A stretch of DNA of 64,000 nucleotides, taken from positions 62,001 through 126,000 of the forward strand of contig NZ_JABWQV010000001.1 of the NCBI RefSeq assembly GCF_014268615.1, written 5' to 3'. The DNA is from Pseudomonas tehranensis. Its GTDB lineage: Bacteria; Pseudomonadota; Gammaproteobacteria; Pseudomonadales; Pseudomonadaceae. Shown one piece after another: positions 52,061 to 61,600 of this stretch; within the stretch, counting starts at the first letter, position 1; the number at the start of each line of letters is the position of its first letter. Below the pieces are notes generated by a model. It worked only from the letters and a program-made list of their open reading frames with translations, was not told where the DNA came from and did no database searches. Position numbers and translations under genes: made by a program.

Positions 52061-53089
52061 ATGCCTAGATTTCGTCATCGGGTCGTGGTCACTCAGCGTT
52101 TTTTTGATTCGGCGACCATTGATTTCCTCACGCATTGCGGTTGCGAAGTCATCCTCGCAGAACTTGCGCCGGGCGTGGCGGACGGAAGTTTAAATGAGCG
52201 TCAGTTGATCGACCTCTTGGTCGACGCTGACGGGTGGATTTTAGGGCACGCAAATGTGACCGCCAGCCTGCTCGGCGCGCTCCCTCGGCTCAAAGTGATC
52301 TCCCGTCGTGGCGTGGGCTATGAGCGCATCGATACGGCAGCGGTGGAGGCAGCCGGAAAGGTCGCCACGATCGCCGTCGGTGGAAATGATGCAAGCGTTG
52401 CTGACCATACGATCGCGCTGATGCTCGCGGTGTGCCGCAAGCTGAAACAGTGTCAGGCGGGCCTGGCTGCCAATGATTGGAGCATTCCGTTGGGCGGTGA
52501 CCTGTATCGCAAAACGGTCGGCATCGTCGGGTTGGGCAGAATCGGTAAAGGCGTCTTGCTGCGTCTCGCCGGGTTCGAAGTCAAACCCCTGATTTATGCC
52601 CCCCGTCCAGACAGTTCGGAAAAATCCAAGGGGGGGCAAAGCTGCTTCGTAGACCTGGAAACCCTGTTTCAGGAAAGTGATTTTATTACGCTTCATGCTC
52701 CCCTTAACCCGCACACCCGGGGAATGATTGACAGCCGCGCTTTGCAGTCAATGAAAGCTTCTGCGGTACTTATCAATACCGCCCGAGGTGGGCTGGTGCG
52801 CGACGCGGATCTGCTGCAAGCCCTGCAACAGGAAGAAATCGCGGGAGCGGGACTCGATGTGTTCGAAAGCGAGTCTGATCCTTCGCTGTCGGCAGTGACA
52901 GAGCAGCTCATCCAACTGCCCAACGTGGTTGTGACCCCCCATGCCGGCGCCTCTACGGTGGAGGGCTTGAATCGCACCAATCTAATTGCAGCCCAGTGTG
53001 TGGTGGCGGTTCTGGAAGGCCGTAGCCCGCCTGAGCACTGTGTCATTGCAGACGGACGTCGACAGACCGTTCCAAAGGAAAATATATGA
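52061..53089 (+). CDS. D-isomer-specific 2-hydroxyacid dehydrogenase
   Basis: 342 residues from ATG 52061 (GAGAGGTG upstream). The NAD-binding loop GIVGLGRIGKG is at about 154-164. Catalytic residues are visible as Arg242 (NTARGG), Glu269 (GLDVFE) and His294 (VTPHAGAS), and the layout resembles phosphoglycerate dehydrogenase without an ACT domain. It interconverts a 2-hydroxy and a 2-oxo acid. The last four bases overlap the second AtuA gene, so it probably works in the same pathway, oxidising or reducing an intermediate. Confidence 0.9.
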   Translation: MPRFRHRVVVTQRFFDSATIDFLTHCGCEVILAELAPGVADGSLNERQLIDLLVDADGWILGHANVTASLLGALPRLKVISRRGVGYERIDTAAVEAAGKVATIAVGGNDASVADHTIALMLAVCRKLKQCQAGLAANDWSIPLGGDLYRKTVGIVGLGRIGKGVLLRLAGFEVKPLIYAPRPDSSEKSKGGQSCFVDLETLFQESDFITLHAPLNPHTRGMIDSRALQSMKASAVLINTARGGLVRDADLLQALQQEEIAGAGLDVFESESDPSLSAVTEQLIQLPNVVVTPHAGASTVEGLNRTNLIAAQCVVAVLEGRSPPEHCVIADGRRQTVPKENI

Positions 53090-54453
53090 ACGCCAAGATC
53101 AAGGTACTTACGCCAACGGGTGCAATCGGCACTGGATTTCCAAGGGAGGCGTTTGAGAAAGCGCTTCTGGAATGCCCCGATGTGATTGCAATGGATGCCG
53201 GGTCCACCGACTCGGGCCCTCACTATCTCGGGACCGGCACGACAAAGTCTTCCGCTTCGATATTGCGCGCAGAGCTTCGGGTCTTCATGCAGGCCCGGGA
53301 GAAACTGGGGATCCCGCTAATCATCGGCAGTTGTGGGACCTGTGGTTCCGACGCCGGTGTCGATTTGATGCGCGGGCTCTGTGAGGAGGTCGCCGCAGAA
53401 CTGGGGCAGACCGTACGTATTGCGGGTATCTACAGCGAGCAGCCAGCAAGCGTTGTGAAAACAGCGTTATGGGAGAAACGGATCAAACCGTTGCAGCTTG
53501 ATTTTATTGATGATGCCCTGGTGGATCGCTGTTCCCGAATCGTCGCACTCATGGGCGTGGAGCCGTTCATTCATGCGCTCGAGGAAGGCGCGGATATTAT
53601 CCTGGCCGGCCGCTCCACGGACACCGCCGTCATGGCCTCCCTACCGATCATGCGAGGGGGGCATCCAGGGGCCGCCTGGCACGCCGGAAAGATTCTAGAA
53701 TGCGGCGCGTCCTGCACCACCACACCCGCCCAGGCCGTGGTCATGGCAACCATTGACGAAACGGGGTTCACCATCGAGGCGATCGGCGAGGGTGCCCGGC
53801 TGACGCCACGATCGGTGATGGCTCACATGCTCTATGAGAACAGCAATCCCTACGTGCTCGTCGAGCCCGGTGGTGTGCTGGATGTCGAGGGGGCGGTGTA
53901 CACCGCGATCGGCGAGCGAACCGTGCGGGTAGAAGGCTCGATCTGGAAACCCAGTGAAGATTACACCGTCAAGCTGGAAGGTGCGGCGCCTTGCGGGTTT
54001 CAATCGGTTGTCATGAGTATTGTCCGGGACACCGAATACCTTGAGCGCTTCGATGAATGGCTGGCCTGTCTCGATGCAGTGATGCGCCAGCGAATAGAAA
54101 AACATCTGAACATCGGATCGGGCGACTACGACCTGCAGTTTCGTGCGATTGGCAGGAACGCGGCATTAGGTGAATTTGAATCGCGATCCGCCACCCCAGT
54201 GGAAATAGGCGTCATGGCCATGGCGACTTCCGCGACGGCCGAGCGCACGAAAGACATCGTCGCTTTGCTCAATCCCTACCTGTTGCACTTCCCGTTGCCA
54301 GGTGACAAAGACCTGCCCACCCATGCGTTCCCTTTCTCTCCGGCCTCGATGGATCGCGGGGTGGTCTATGAGTTCGTGCTCAGCCATGTGATGGTCGTGG
54401 CGAATCCGTTGGCACCTTTTCGATTTGACATGAAAACCATTGAGGCAGCGTGA
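53086..54453 (+). CDS. AtuA-family (DUF1446) protein, second copy
   Basis: 455 residues. It shares the family blocks with the first copy: AMDAGSTDSGPHYLGTGTTK, GVEPFIHALEEGADIILAG followed by RSTDTAV, HMLYENSNPYVLVEPGG and KLEGAA. The two copies differ throughout, so they are old paralogues, perhaps for two related acids or successive steps. A cysteine-rich loop IGSCGTCGSDAG near 84-95 replaces VGTAGQAGGD of copy 1 and could be catalytic or metal-related. ATG is inside the stop of the dehydrogenase gene. One base separates its stop from the partner DUF4387 gene. Confidence 0.88.
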   Translation: MNAKIKVLTPTGAIGTGFPREAFEKALLECPDVIAMDAGSTDSGPHYLGTGTTKSSASILRAELRVFMQAREKLGIPLIIGSCGTCGSDAGVDLMRGLCEEVAAELGQTVRIAGIYSEQPASVVKTALWEKRIKPLQLDFIDDALVDRCSRIVALMGVEPFIHALEEGADIILAGRSTDTAVMASLPIMRGGHPGAAWHAGKILECGASCTTTPAQAVVMATIDETGFTIEAIGEGARLTPRSVMAHMLYENSNPYVLVEPGGVLDVEGAVYTAIGERTVRVEGSIWKPSEDYTVKLEGAAPCGFQSVVMSIVRDTEYLERFDEWLACLDAVMRQRIEKHLNIGSGDYDLQFRAIGRNAALGEFESRSATPVEIGVMAMATSATAERTKDIVALLNPYLLHFPLPGDKDLPTHAFPFSPASMDRGVVYEFVLSHVMVVANPLAPFRFDMKTIEAA

Positions 54454-54454
54454 A

Positions 54455-54781
54455 ATGAATACCATGGAAGCACTTGGCTACGAAATCCGCTCCAAGAACG
54501 CCGGGCCCTTTTCTTTGACCATTGATGTGTTTTGTCAGGACTCGGACGTTTTTGCCCGGCTGGCTGCCGAGCCGAAACTGCAAGCGCCGGCCATTGCCCG
54601 GCTCTTTCGCCGGAGCGTTGAATCGATCAGCGTGTTTCGAATCGAGGCTTTGAATGTCATCAAGATCAGCCTGCCGCGCCCTGTGATACAGGGGGCGCTT
54701 CAGGATCGTGATATGCATGGCGCGCAATGGGCCTTCATGGTGAGGGACGCACTCCTCGCAGCCGAACAATCATCAGACTGA
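54455..54781 (+). CDS. DUF4387 protein, partner of the second AtuA copy
   Basis: 108 residues from ATG 54455 (GAGGCAGCG upstream); an in-frame GTG or earlier start at 54440 would overlap the AtuA end. It shares IRSKNAGPFSLTIDVFCQD, ALNVIKISLPRP and DRDMHGAQWAFM with the first copy. There is no signal or membrane segment. The fixed pairing with AtuA supports a complex. Confidence 0.85.
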   Translation: MNTMEALGYEIRSKNAGPFSLTIDVFCQDSDVFARLAAEPKLQAPAIARLFRRSVESISVFRIEALNVIKISLPRPVIQGALQDRDMHGAQWAFMVRDALLAAEQSSD

Positions 54782-54856
54782 GCCCGTCATCAAGGCCGGT
54801 GCCAAATGGCGCCGTCATTCAACGTGGCGCCAGACTACAGATAATCAGGGGGGACG

Positions 54857-55861
54857 ATGTCCAGGCTCGGTGGGAAGTGCGAAAACCCGAAAGTGGGCGG
54901 CGAGGGGAACGACGGTGTGCTCGTCGATCCGAATGAGGTTCATCCAGACTTGGTTGGCGTCGCGGGTACGTTACGTCAATTGGGTCTGCTCCCCGTGGTC
55001 GAAGGGGAGATCCACAAGGTCCGCGCTCAGTTGGAACGAATTGGCGCATGGGCGTCGCGACCCAGCGTGCCTCTGTCCTGCGAGCGCATGTTGGGGTTTT
55101 CGGTCAATTGTCGGGTTGTTCCGTGCAAGCTGTATTGGCCGGAGGACGATGACACGCCTTTGCTGATGTTCTATTGCCACGGCGGAGGATTCCGGCACGG
55201 AACGCTCGCCGATTGGGACGCTCCTCTACGTCAGTGGGTGCGTGACAGCGGTATGGCGGTGTTGTCCATCGGCTATGCCCTCTCGCCGGAATACCGTTTT
55301 CCGGTGGCGTTTAACGAGGTGGTGTCGATTGTCAGCAGGGTCATCAACCTGGGGGCCATCACTCATTGTCCGGTGCGCGGTTATGCCCTGGGTGGAGACT
55401 CGGCAGGCGCCAACCTGGCCCTGGGTACCGCCCTTGCCCTGCGCGACGCCGGACTGGATGCGCTGCGACAGTTGGTGCTGTTTTACGGCTCTTATTCTCG
55501 ACGCGTTTCTTCCGATTCATGGCAGAGACTGGGTGGGTATGGAGGGCAGAACTTGTCTGCCAAAACGATGAGGGCCTACTGGGCGAGCTACCTGGCTGAG
55601 GATGAAGATGACTGGCGCGTGCAGCCGATCACCGCTGACCTGGCGGGACTTCCACCTGTGCGCTTGATCGTCGGAAGCCTTGATCCTTTGTACGACGAGA
55701 ACTGTGAACTGGCGGATAAATTGCGGGCTGCCGGTGTGGCTACGAGCCTGGAAGTCCTGGCGAACATGACCCACGGCTTCATGCGATTCAACGAAGTTGC
55801 ACCGGTCGTACGGGATGTGATTTTTGCGCAAGCCATTGCGTTGCGTAAGGCACTCGCGTAG
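54857..55861 (+). CDS. Alpha/beta hydrolase, hormone-sensitive-lipase family
   Basis: 334 residues. Oxyanion motif HGGG (108-111) with nucleophile Ser182 in GGDSAGAN, Asp276 (SLDPLYD) and His306 (MTHGFM) form a complete HSL-type catalytic site. The protein is cytoplasmic, as no signal is visible. It ends the second AtuA module, 75 bases after DUF4387, and could cleave an ester or lactone of the imported acid. GGGGGGACG precedes the ATG at 54857; the first 25 residues are polar and unlike the fold. Confidence 0.9.
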   Translation: MSRLGGKCENPKVGGEGNDGVLVDPNEVHPDLVGVAGTLRQLGLLPVVEGEIHKVRAQLERIGAWASRPSVPLSCERMLGFSVNCRVVPCKLYWPEDDDTPLLMFYCHGGGFRHGTLADWDAPLRQWVRDSGMAVLSIGYALSPEYRFPVAFNEVVSIVSRVINLGAITHCPVRGYALGGDSAGANLALGTALALRDAGLDALRQLVLFYGSYSRRVSSDSWQRLGGYGGQNLSAKTMRAYWASYLAEDEDDWRVQPITADLAGLPPVRLIVGSLDPLYDENCELADKLRAAGVATSLEVLANMTHGFMRFNEVAPVVRDVIFAQAIALRKALA

Positions 55862-55955
55862 ATCGCTGTCCGGTCAATCAATCTGACTCTGAACATTGAC
55901 CCCCGTGGCCCCAGGTTTTGGTCTGGCGCCTTCTTCATCATGAGGCGAACGCTAA

Positions 55956-57233
55956 ATGCTGATTTTTAGAGCCCTTGCTTCTTCACTTCTCACACGGATT
56001 TGTCTTGGGGGCATCGTAACCCTTGCGTTCAACGCAATGGCTGCCGGTGAACTCCCGGTCGGTCGTGCCGCCGGTGATATGGATCTTTCTCCGTTTTATC
56101 GCTGGCAGGATCCAATGCCCACTGCGCCCGGTGTTTTGCTGAGGAGCGAAACGCTGAAGCCGCAGGAGAGGGTGCCCGCGGCGGCGCAAACTATCCGCAT
56201 GCTCTACAGTTCCACGGACCAGCGTTGGAACTCAGGTCAGGTGCCTGTCAGCGGCACGCTGTTTCTGCCGACCGGTCCTGCTCCGGCAGAAGGTTGGCCA
56301 CTCTTGGCCTGGGCGCACGGTACGCTGGGGATCGCCGACATATGCGCGCCCTCGTGGACCGGGTTCAGAGCACGTGACGCTGCGTACATCAATCGTTGGC
56401 TGGAGCGCGGATTTGCCGTCGTGGCAACCGACTATCAAGGCCTGGGAGGTCCAGGGCCTCACCCGTATACGGTCTGGCAGGCAGAAGGAAGTTCCGTCCT
56501 GGATGCGGTTCGTGCTGCCCGGGCCCTCAAGCCTGGTGTCATTTCCAACCGCACGATCCTGGCAGGGCAGTCCCAGGGAGGAGGCGCCGCTCTGGGCGCG
56601 TCAATACTCGCCGCCAGCTATGCACCTGAGCTCAAGATCCTCGGCGCGGTCATCACGGCGCCCAACAGCACATTCCCCGACGGGCCCATCGCGCTAGAGG
56701 CGCGCCATTCCAACACCGTGTTCCTGTCATTGGCGACGGGCGGCTTACGCGAAAACGCGTCCCGAATTGATGACCTGCTGACACCGGCAGGGCTTGAGCT
56801 TCTCGACGTTGCCCGGCAAAGCTGTACGCGGGAAATTGCCCTCAAGTCGCGGGAGCTGAAAATCGGTTCATTTTCGCAACTGCTGACCATCAGTGCGCAA
56901 TCGTTGAGCGCTCTGCGCACTCCCACCACCGATATGCCCCAGGCAACGATTGCTTTTCCATTGCTGATTGCCACCGGCCAGGCGGATGAGACCATCACTC
57001 CGGTACGACAGTATGCGGTTGCGGCGGCACTGTGCGCTGCTGGAAACCAGGTCACCTGGCAGCGCTATGAAGGACTGGGGCATGACGGGGTGATGCATGG
57101 CTCGTTGAATGAAGCGTTTGCGTTTGCACGTTCCCAACTCGAGGGGCAGCGCTATGACTCGAACTGCGCCACGATCCAGAAACCTGGCGCACCGGGTGAA
57201 AGGGATCCGAGCGCTCCCTTTAACGATGATTGA
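55956..57233 (+). CDS. Exported lipase/esterase (secretory lipase-like)
   Basis: 425 residues. A signal peptide of about 30 residues (cleavage after AMAA) is followed by an alpha/beta hydrolase with WAHGTLGIADICAPS, nucleophile Ser206 in AGQSQGGG, Asp in TGQADETITP and His in GLGHDGVMH. The whole follows the secretory lipase (LIP) family. Being exported, it could release the acid from an ester outside the cytoplasm before uptake by OprD and CitMHS. It follows the HSL-type hydrolase by 94 bases on the same strand; shared transcription is uncertain. Confidence 0.85.
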   Translation: MLIFRALASSLLTRICLGGIVTLAFNAMAAGELPVGRAAGDMDLSPFYRWQDPMPTAPGVLLRSETLKPQERVPAAAQTIRMLYSSTDQRWNSGQVPVSGTLFLPTGPAPAEGWPLLAWAHGTLGIADICAPSWTGFRARDAAYINRWLERGFAVVATDYQGLGGPGPHPYTVWQAEGSSVLDAVRAARALKPGVISNRTILAGQSQGGGAALGASILAASYAPELKILGAVITAPNSTFPDGPIALEARHSNTVFLSLATGGLRENASRIDDLLTPAGLELLDVARQSCTREIALKSRELKIGSFSQLLTISAQSLSALRTPTTDMPQATIAFPLLIATGQADETITPVRQYAVAAALCAAGNQVTWQRYEGLGHDGVMHGSLNEAFAFARSQLEGQRYDSNCATIQKPGAPGERDPSAPFNDD

Positions 57234-57319
57234 ACAAGGGTGAGCCCCTTTGCGCATCGTCTTACCGCAATCCTTTATCGACTGTCAGCCGATGCCGGTC
57301 GATAAGCGCTGCGCAGCCG

Positions 57320-57814
57320 TCAAAGTTCACGACCCAGAATGCGATCCAGTGAATGACGACCGCCCCCCTTGAAGGCGATATACGTGAAAAGAAAGCCCAT
57401 CAATACCGGGTATTCGATGCCTCGGTCTATCCAGGGCCAGTTCGGGCCAAGGATGTAAGCGATCGCCGCCATCTGTATGGCCATCGCCACCGCCAATGGC
57501 CGGGTTGCTAATCCTAGCGCCAGCAGCAACCCACCCAAACCTTCAAGCCAGGCAACGAACAGGCCCAATAGCTGGGGGAATGGCAAATGCAGCACGTTTT
57601 CGATCAGGTGAATCGAACCGGCCATGGGATCGGCCATCGACCCGTGTGAAGTTCCCAAGAGCTTGGGCAAGCCATGGGTCACCATGATGATGCCCAGGCA
57701 TAACCTGAGCATTGCATAAGCCAGAGGCTCGCCCGATTGGTAAAAAATACCCAGGGCCGGGAGGAGCAGCTTCGAGGGCTGTTCAGCATGGGGAGCATGA
57801 GAGGTCGGTTTCAT
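57320..57814 (-). CDS. DoxX-family membrane protein
   Basis: 164 residues from ATG 57814. Four membrane helices with the DoxX pattern: LRLCLGIIMVTHGLPKLLG near 40, WLEGLGGLLLALGLATRP near 93 and a C-terminal YIAFKGGGRHSLD. DoxX-like proteins relate to quinone-linked or redox-stress functions but are poorly defined. It diverges from the LysR gene at 58047, which is therefore its likely regulator. Confidence 0.85.
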   Translation of the reverse strand: MKPTSHAPHAEQPSKLLLPALGIFYQSGEPLAYAMLRLCLGIIMVTHGLPKLLGTSHGSMADPMAGSIHLIENVLHLPFPQLLGLFVAWLEGLGGLLLALGLATRPLAVAMAIQMAAIAYILGPNWPWIDRGIEYPVLMGFLFTYIAFKGGGRHSLDRILGREL

Positions 57815-58046
57815 CTGAATGATGTCCTGGGGTGGTTTTATCAAAAGGCTGACGAGAAGATTGTGGTGTCTTCCGGTCGATGGATAAATCGACCGGGCTG
57901 CAATGACAATTCACCTCCCATGAACAATCGGTGCACGGTGACCCCCTTGCGCCGTCGTGAAAGTAATACTGATTGCTTCAAAGGGCTGGATTAGTCAGGT
58001 ATCGCAGGTAAGACTGTTCATCCCTCACCCATAAAAGGCGTCAACG
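57815..58046. promoter_or_regulatory. Divergent promoter region, DoxX / LysR
   Basis: 232 bases between divergent starts with no supported gene. Its layout implies that both promoters and the LysR operator are here, but I cannot place them. Confidence 0.4.
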
Positions 58047-58955
58047 ATGGACAAATTCGATGCCTTGCAACTGTTCATCCGCATCATCGAGCAAGGCAGC
58101 TTTACTCGTGCAGCCAATGGTCTGGATATCCCGCGGGCGACTGCGACGCTGGCCATCAAGCAACTGGAGCGTCAGCTCGGGGCGCGTCTGCTCGAGCGAA
58201 CAACCCGGCAGGTTCGGCCGACACTCGACGGCCAGGCCTTCTATGAGCGCTGCAAGGCTGTGCTCGCCGATCTGGAGGATGCCGAGTCTTCACTCAGCAC
58301 GGTCGTGGCGAATCCACGTGGCACCTTGCGTCTGGATTTGCACGGGAGCCATGCGACCCGGATCATCCTCCCGAACATCCAGGATTTTCATCGGCGCTAT
58401 CCCGAAATCAATCTGGTCATCAGCTGCGGTGACCGGTTGGTGGACCTGGTCAGCGAAGGTGTCGATTGCGTGGTCCGTGCAGGTAATCCGCGTGATTCTT
58501 CGCTGGTGGCCAAGCGGCTGGCGTTGATGCCTGAAGTCGTCTGTGCCAGCCCCGGCTATCTGGCCGAACACGGCACGCCTATGTTTCCACAGCAGCTTGC
58601 TGAACATCAGGCCGTGGGCTTCTTTGCCAGCAACCACGACATACGTTACCCCTTCACCTTCGTCATTGACGGCCAAGTGGTCGAGCTGGAGCCGGGCGGC
58701 TGGATTTCAGTCAATGACGCCGAGTCTTACTGCTGCTGTGCGTTGAACGGCTGCGGACTGATCCAGGTGCCGCGCTTTCGCGTGGAGCAATACCTGGCGT
58801 CAGGGGCGTTGGTCGAGGTCCTCAGTGACTGGCCCAGTCCAGGACTGCCGATTTCGGTGCTGTATCCGTATCACCGCCAGCTCTCCCCGCGACTCAAGGT
58901 GTTTGTCGAGTGGGTGAGCGCTCTGTATGTCGAACGTTTTGGACCGCTGACCTGA
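58047..58955 (+). CDS. LysR-family regulator (CrgA-like group)
   Basis: 302 residues. It begins MDKFDALQLFIRIIEQGSFT with the winged helix ARAANGLDIPRATATLAIKQLE-like region and ERTTRQVRPT, typical of the CrgA-like LysR group that often controls a divergent oxidoreductase or redox gene. The effector domain contains DLVSEGVDCVVRAGNPRDSS. It diverges from the DoxX gene and converges on the molybdenum hydroxylase operon with 11 bases between stops. DoxX is its most likely target. Confidence 0.9.
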   Translation: MDKFDALQLFIRIIEQGSFTRAANGLDIPRATATLAIKQLERQLGARLLERTTRQVRPTLDGQAFYERCKAVLADLEDAESSLSTVVANPRGTLRLDLHGSHATRIILPNIQDFHRRYPEINLVISCGDRLVDLVSEGVDCVVRAGNPRDSSLVAKRLALMPEVVCASPGYLAEHGTPMFPQQLAEHQAVGFFASNHDIRYPFTFVIDGQVVELEPGGWISVNDAESYCCCALNGCGLIQVPRFRVEQYLASGALVEVLSDWPSPGLPISVLYPYHRQLSPRLKVFVEWVSALYVERFGPLT

Positions 58956-58966
58956 CGGCCTTCGCT

Positions 58967-61102
58967 TCATGCGCTGTTCGATGGACGCAACGGCAGGTCA
59001 CGCAAGCGTTGACCCGTCAGCGCGAAAACCGCGTTGGCCACGGCCGCAGCGATAGGGGGCGTTGCCGGTTCGCCTACACCGCCAGGGCTCTCGGTGCTGG
59101 GCAGTACATGCGCCTCGATCTGCGGCATTTCGTTGATGCGCAGTACCCGGTAATCGTGAAAGTTGGACTGTTGGACCCGGCCCTCCTTGATGCTCATCTG
59201 CCCGAACAACGCTGCACTGAGACCGAAGACAATAGCGCTTTCCATCTGTGCCTTGATGTTGTCAGGGTTGACCGGGATGCCGCAGTCGATCGCGCACACC
59301 ACGCGATGTACGCGGATATTCCCACCTTCGATGGAAACTTCCACCGCTTGAGCACAGTAGCTGCCAAATGATTGATGCACGGCGAGGCCATGGCCGCGCC
59401 CCGGTGCCGGCGTGCGCCCCCAACCGAAGCGTTCGGCGGCAAGGTTCAACACGCCCAGGTGCCGTGGGTCCGATTCAAGCAGCAGGCGTCGATAGGCCAG
59501 TGGGTCCTGCTCGGCGGCGTGCGCCAGTTCATCCACCGCGCTCTCCATGACGAACGCGTTGTGGCTATGGCCAACGGAGCGCCAGTACCACACGGGAATG
59601 TTCGACCGGGGGGAGTGCGCTTCGACCCGATACGCCGGGCTGCGCATGATGTAGGGCGAGTCGCTCATGCCTTCGACCGACGTCGGATGAATGCCCGGCG
59701 CATCCGGAAATATCGACTGACCCGCCGAGGTTTGCGACCAGGCCACCGGTCGCCCATCAGGCCCGAGGGCAACACGCAGGTGTTGTGCGAAGGCTGAACG
59801 GTAGTATCCACCTTGCATGTCATCCTCGCGGCTCCAGAGGGTTTTCACCGGCACGTTCACAGCCTTGGCGACCTCCACCGCTTCGGCAATGAAATCCTGC
59901 AACGCCCGCCTGCCAAAGCCGCCGCCCAGGAAGGTGGTGTGAATACGTATTTGCTCAGGGGCAAGGCCGGTGATCTTCGCGGCGGTTCGTTGATTGAACG
60001 TTTGCATCTGGCTGCCGACCCAGATGTCACAGCCGTCGTCGCTGAGCTTCACGGTGCAGTTGAGTGGCTCCATTGTGGCGTGCGCGAGGTAGGGCACGGT
60101 GTATGTCATCTCGATTATTTTTTGGGCCGTCTTCTTTGCTGACTCGACCTCGCCGTGTTGCGTGACGACTTGGCCCGGTGTGTGGGTCAGGGCGGTTAAA
60201 TCCTGGCGTTGCTGATCGCTGTCGAGGATGACGGTGCCGCTTGCAGCCTCCCATTGCACTTGCAGCGCATCGCGCCCGCGCTTGGCCGCCCAGTAATGAT
60301 CGGCGACGACCGCAATGCCGCTGGGGATCTGAACCACATGGCGTACGCCAGGCAGTGCCTTGGCCTGGGTCGCATCGAAGGTGCGGACCCTGCCGCCGAG
60401 CATCGGCGCCCGTGCAACCACGGCGCAGAGCAAGCCGTCGAACTGGATGTCGATGCCATACTTCGCGCGCCCGCTGATCTTTTCTGGCGAGTCCAGCCGT
60501 AAGGCGCCCTTGCCGATCAGCGTCCACGCCGCCGGATCTTTCAGGGGCAGCGTCGCCGGATCTGGCGACGGCAGCGTGGCGGCCTGTTCGGCCAGTTCAC
60601 CATAGCGCAGACGGGTGTTGCCGGCGATGACCTCGCCATGCTCTGTGCGCAATGAGCTGGGTGCCTGGCCGAGACGAATGGCCGCCGCCTGGATCAACAG
60701 CGTCCGCGCCATTGCGCCCGCCCGGCGATAACGCTCGAACTCATCACGAATGCTGGAAGAGCCGACCGTGCCCTGAAACCCCCGCCGGAGACTGGCATAG
60801 ACGGCGGCGGCCGGCGCATGCTCGACCTTGAGTGTGCTCCAGTCAGCGTCCAGTTCTTCGGCGATGAGCAGGGTCAGGGTGGTCCAGACCCCCTGACCCA
60901 TCTCGGCATGAGCCAGGAAAATGGTGATGCTGTCATCCGGAGCTATGCGCAGGAAGGCATTGGGCGCGAATTCGGCGGACTCCAGGTCTTGCGCCATCAG
61001 GCGTTTGCCTGCGGGCACCGTGAAACCGACAATCAGGCCAGTGCCGAGCACGACGCCAGATTTAAGAAAACTGCGACGAGAAGAGACAATTGTGGCATTC
61101 AT
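58967..61102 (-). CDS. Molybdenum hydroxylase large subunit (IorB-like), Tat-exported
   Basis: 711 residues. A twin-arginine signal (SSRRSFLKSG) opens the chain. Molybdopterin-binding domains follow, with AEMGQGVWTTLTLLIAEELD, FLGGGFGRRAL and the catalytic Glu in GGVGEPATPP near the end. It matches isoquinoline 1-oxidoreductase beta and membrane aldehyde dehydrogenase-like xanthine-dehydrogenase family proteins. It probably oxidises an aldehyde or N-heterocycle on the periplasmic side with the small subunit encoded 42 bases upstream. No cytochrome subunit gene is adjacent. AGGGAG precedes the ATG. Confidence 0.9.
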   Translation of the reverse strand: MNATIVSSRRSFLKSGVVLGTGLIVGFTVPAGKRLMAQDLESAEFAPNAFLRIAPDDSITIFLAHAEMGQGVWTTLTLLIAEELDADWSTLKVEHAPAAAVYASLRRGFQGTVGSSSIRDEFERYRRAGAMARTLLIQAAAIRLGQAPSSLRTEHGEVIAGNTRLRYGELAEQAATLPSPDPATLPLKDPAAWTLIGKGALRLDSPEKISGRAKYGIDIQFDGLLCAVVARAPMLGGRVRTFDATQAKALPGVRHVVQIPSGIAVVADHYWAAKRGRDALQVQWEAASGTVILDSDQQRQDLTALTHTPGQVVTQHGEVESAKKTAQKIIEMTYTVPYLAHATMEPLNCTVKLSDDGCDIWVGSQMQTFNQRTAAKITGLAPEQIRIHTTFLGGGFGRRALQDFIAEAVEVAKAVNVPVKTLWSREDDMQGGYYRSAFAQHLRVALGPDGRPVAWSQTSAGQSIFPDAPGIHPTSVEGMSDSPYIMRSPAYRVEAHSPRSNIPVWYWRSVGHSHNAFVMESAVDELAHAAEQDPLAYRRLLLESDPRHLGVLNLAAERFGWGRTPAPGRGHGLAVHQSFGSYCAQAVEVSIEGGNIRVHRVVCAIDCGIPVNPDNIKAQMESAIVFGLSAALFGQMSIKEGRVQQSNFHDYRVLRINEMPQIEAHVLPSTESPGGVGEPATPPIAAAVANAVFALTGQRLRDLPLRPSNSA

Positions 61103-61144
61103 TGCAGAGCACTCCCTGGCTGAAAGGTGGCTGATGGGATGGGG

Positions 61145-61600
61145 TCAGGCCTTGCTCAATTCGGCGGCGCGGTGGATGGCCAAACGAATGCGCTGGTATG
61201 TGCCGCAGCGACAGATATTCCCGGCCATGGCCTGATCGATGTCGGCGTCGGTGGGGGCAGGGTTGCTTGTCAGCAATGCCGCGGCGGCCATGATCTGGCC
61301 GGACTGGCAATAGCCGCACTGGACGACATCCAGTTCGGTCCAGGCACGCTGAACCGGATGGCTGATATCGGCTGACAGGCCTTCGATGGTGGTGATCTTT
61401 TTACCGGCCAGGGCACCGACAGGCGTGATGCAACTGCGCTGGGGCGAGCCGTCGATATGCACGGTGCAGGCGCCGCATAAACCCATCCCGCAGCCGAACT
61501 TGGTACCGGTCATGTTCATCAGGTCTCGAACGACCCACAACAGCGGCATATCGTCGGGCGCATCCACCTCCAGTTCGCGTTCATTGACCTGTAGCTTCAT
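61145..61600 (-). CDS. Molybdenum hydroxylase 2Fe-2S small subunit (IorA-like)
   Basis: 151 residues from ATG 61600 (GGGAG upstream). Both clusters are marked: the plant-ferredoxin type by [15 protein letters not shown] with a downstream SC, and the helical type by [10 protein letters not shown] and [11 protein letters not shown]. It passes electrons from the molybdenum subunit at 58967-61102. It has no signal, so export must occur as a complex with the Tat-tagged large subunit. The longer frame to 61702 has no family likeness. Confidence 0.93.
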   Translation of the reverse strand: MKLQVNERELEVDAPDDMPLLWVVRDLMNMTGTKFGCGMGLCGACTVHIDGSPQRSCITPVGALAGKKITTIEGLSADISHPVQRAWTELDVVQCGYCQSGQIMAAAALLTSNPAPTDADIDQAMAGNICRCGTYQRIRLAIHRAAELSKA

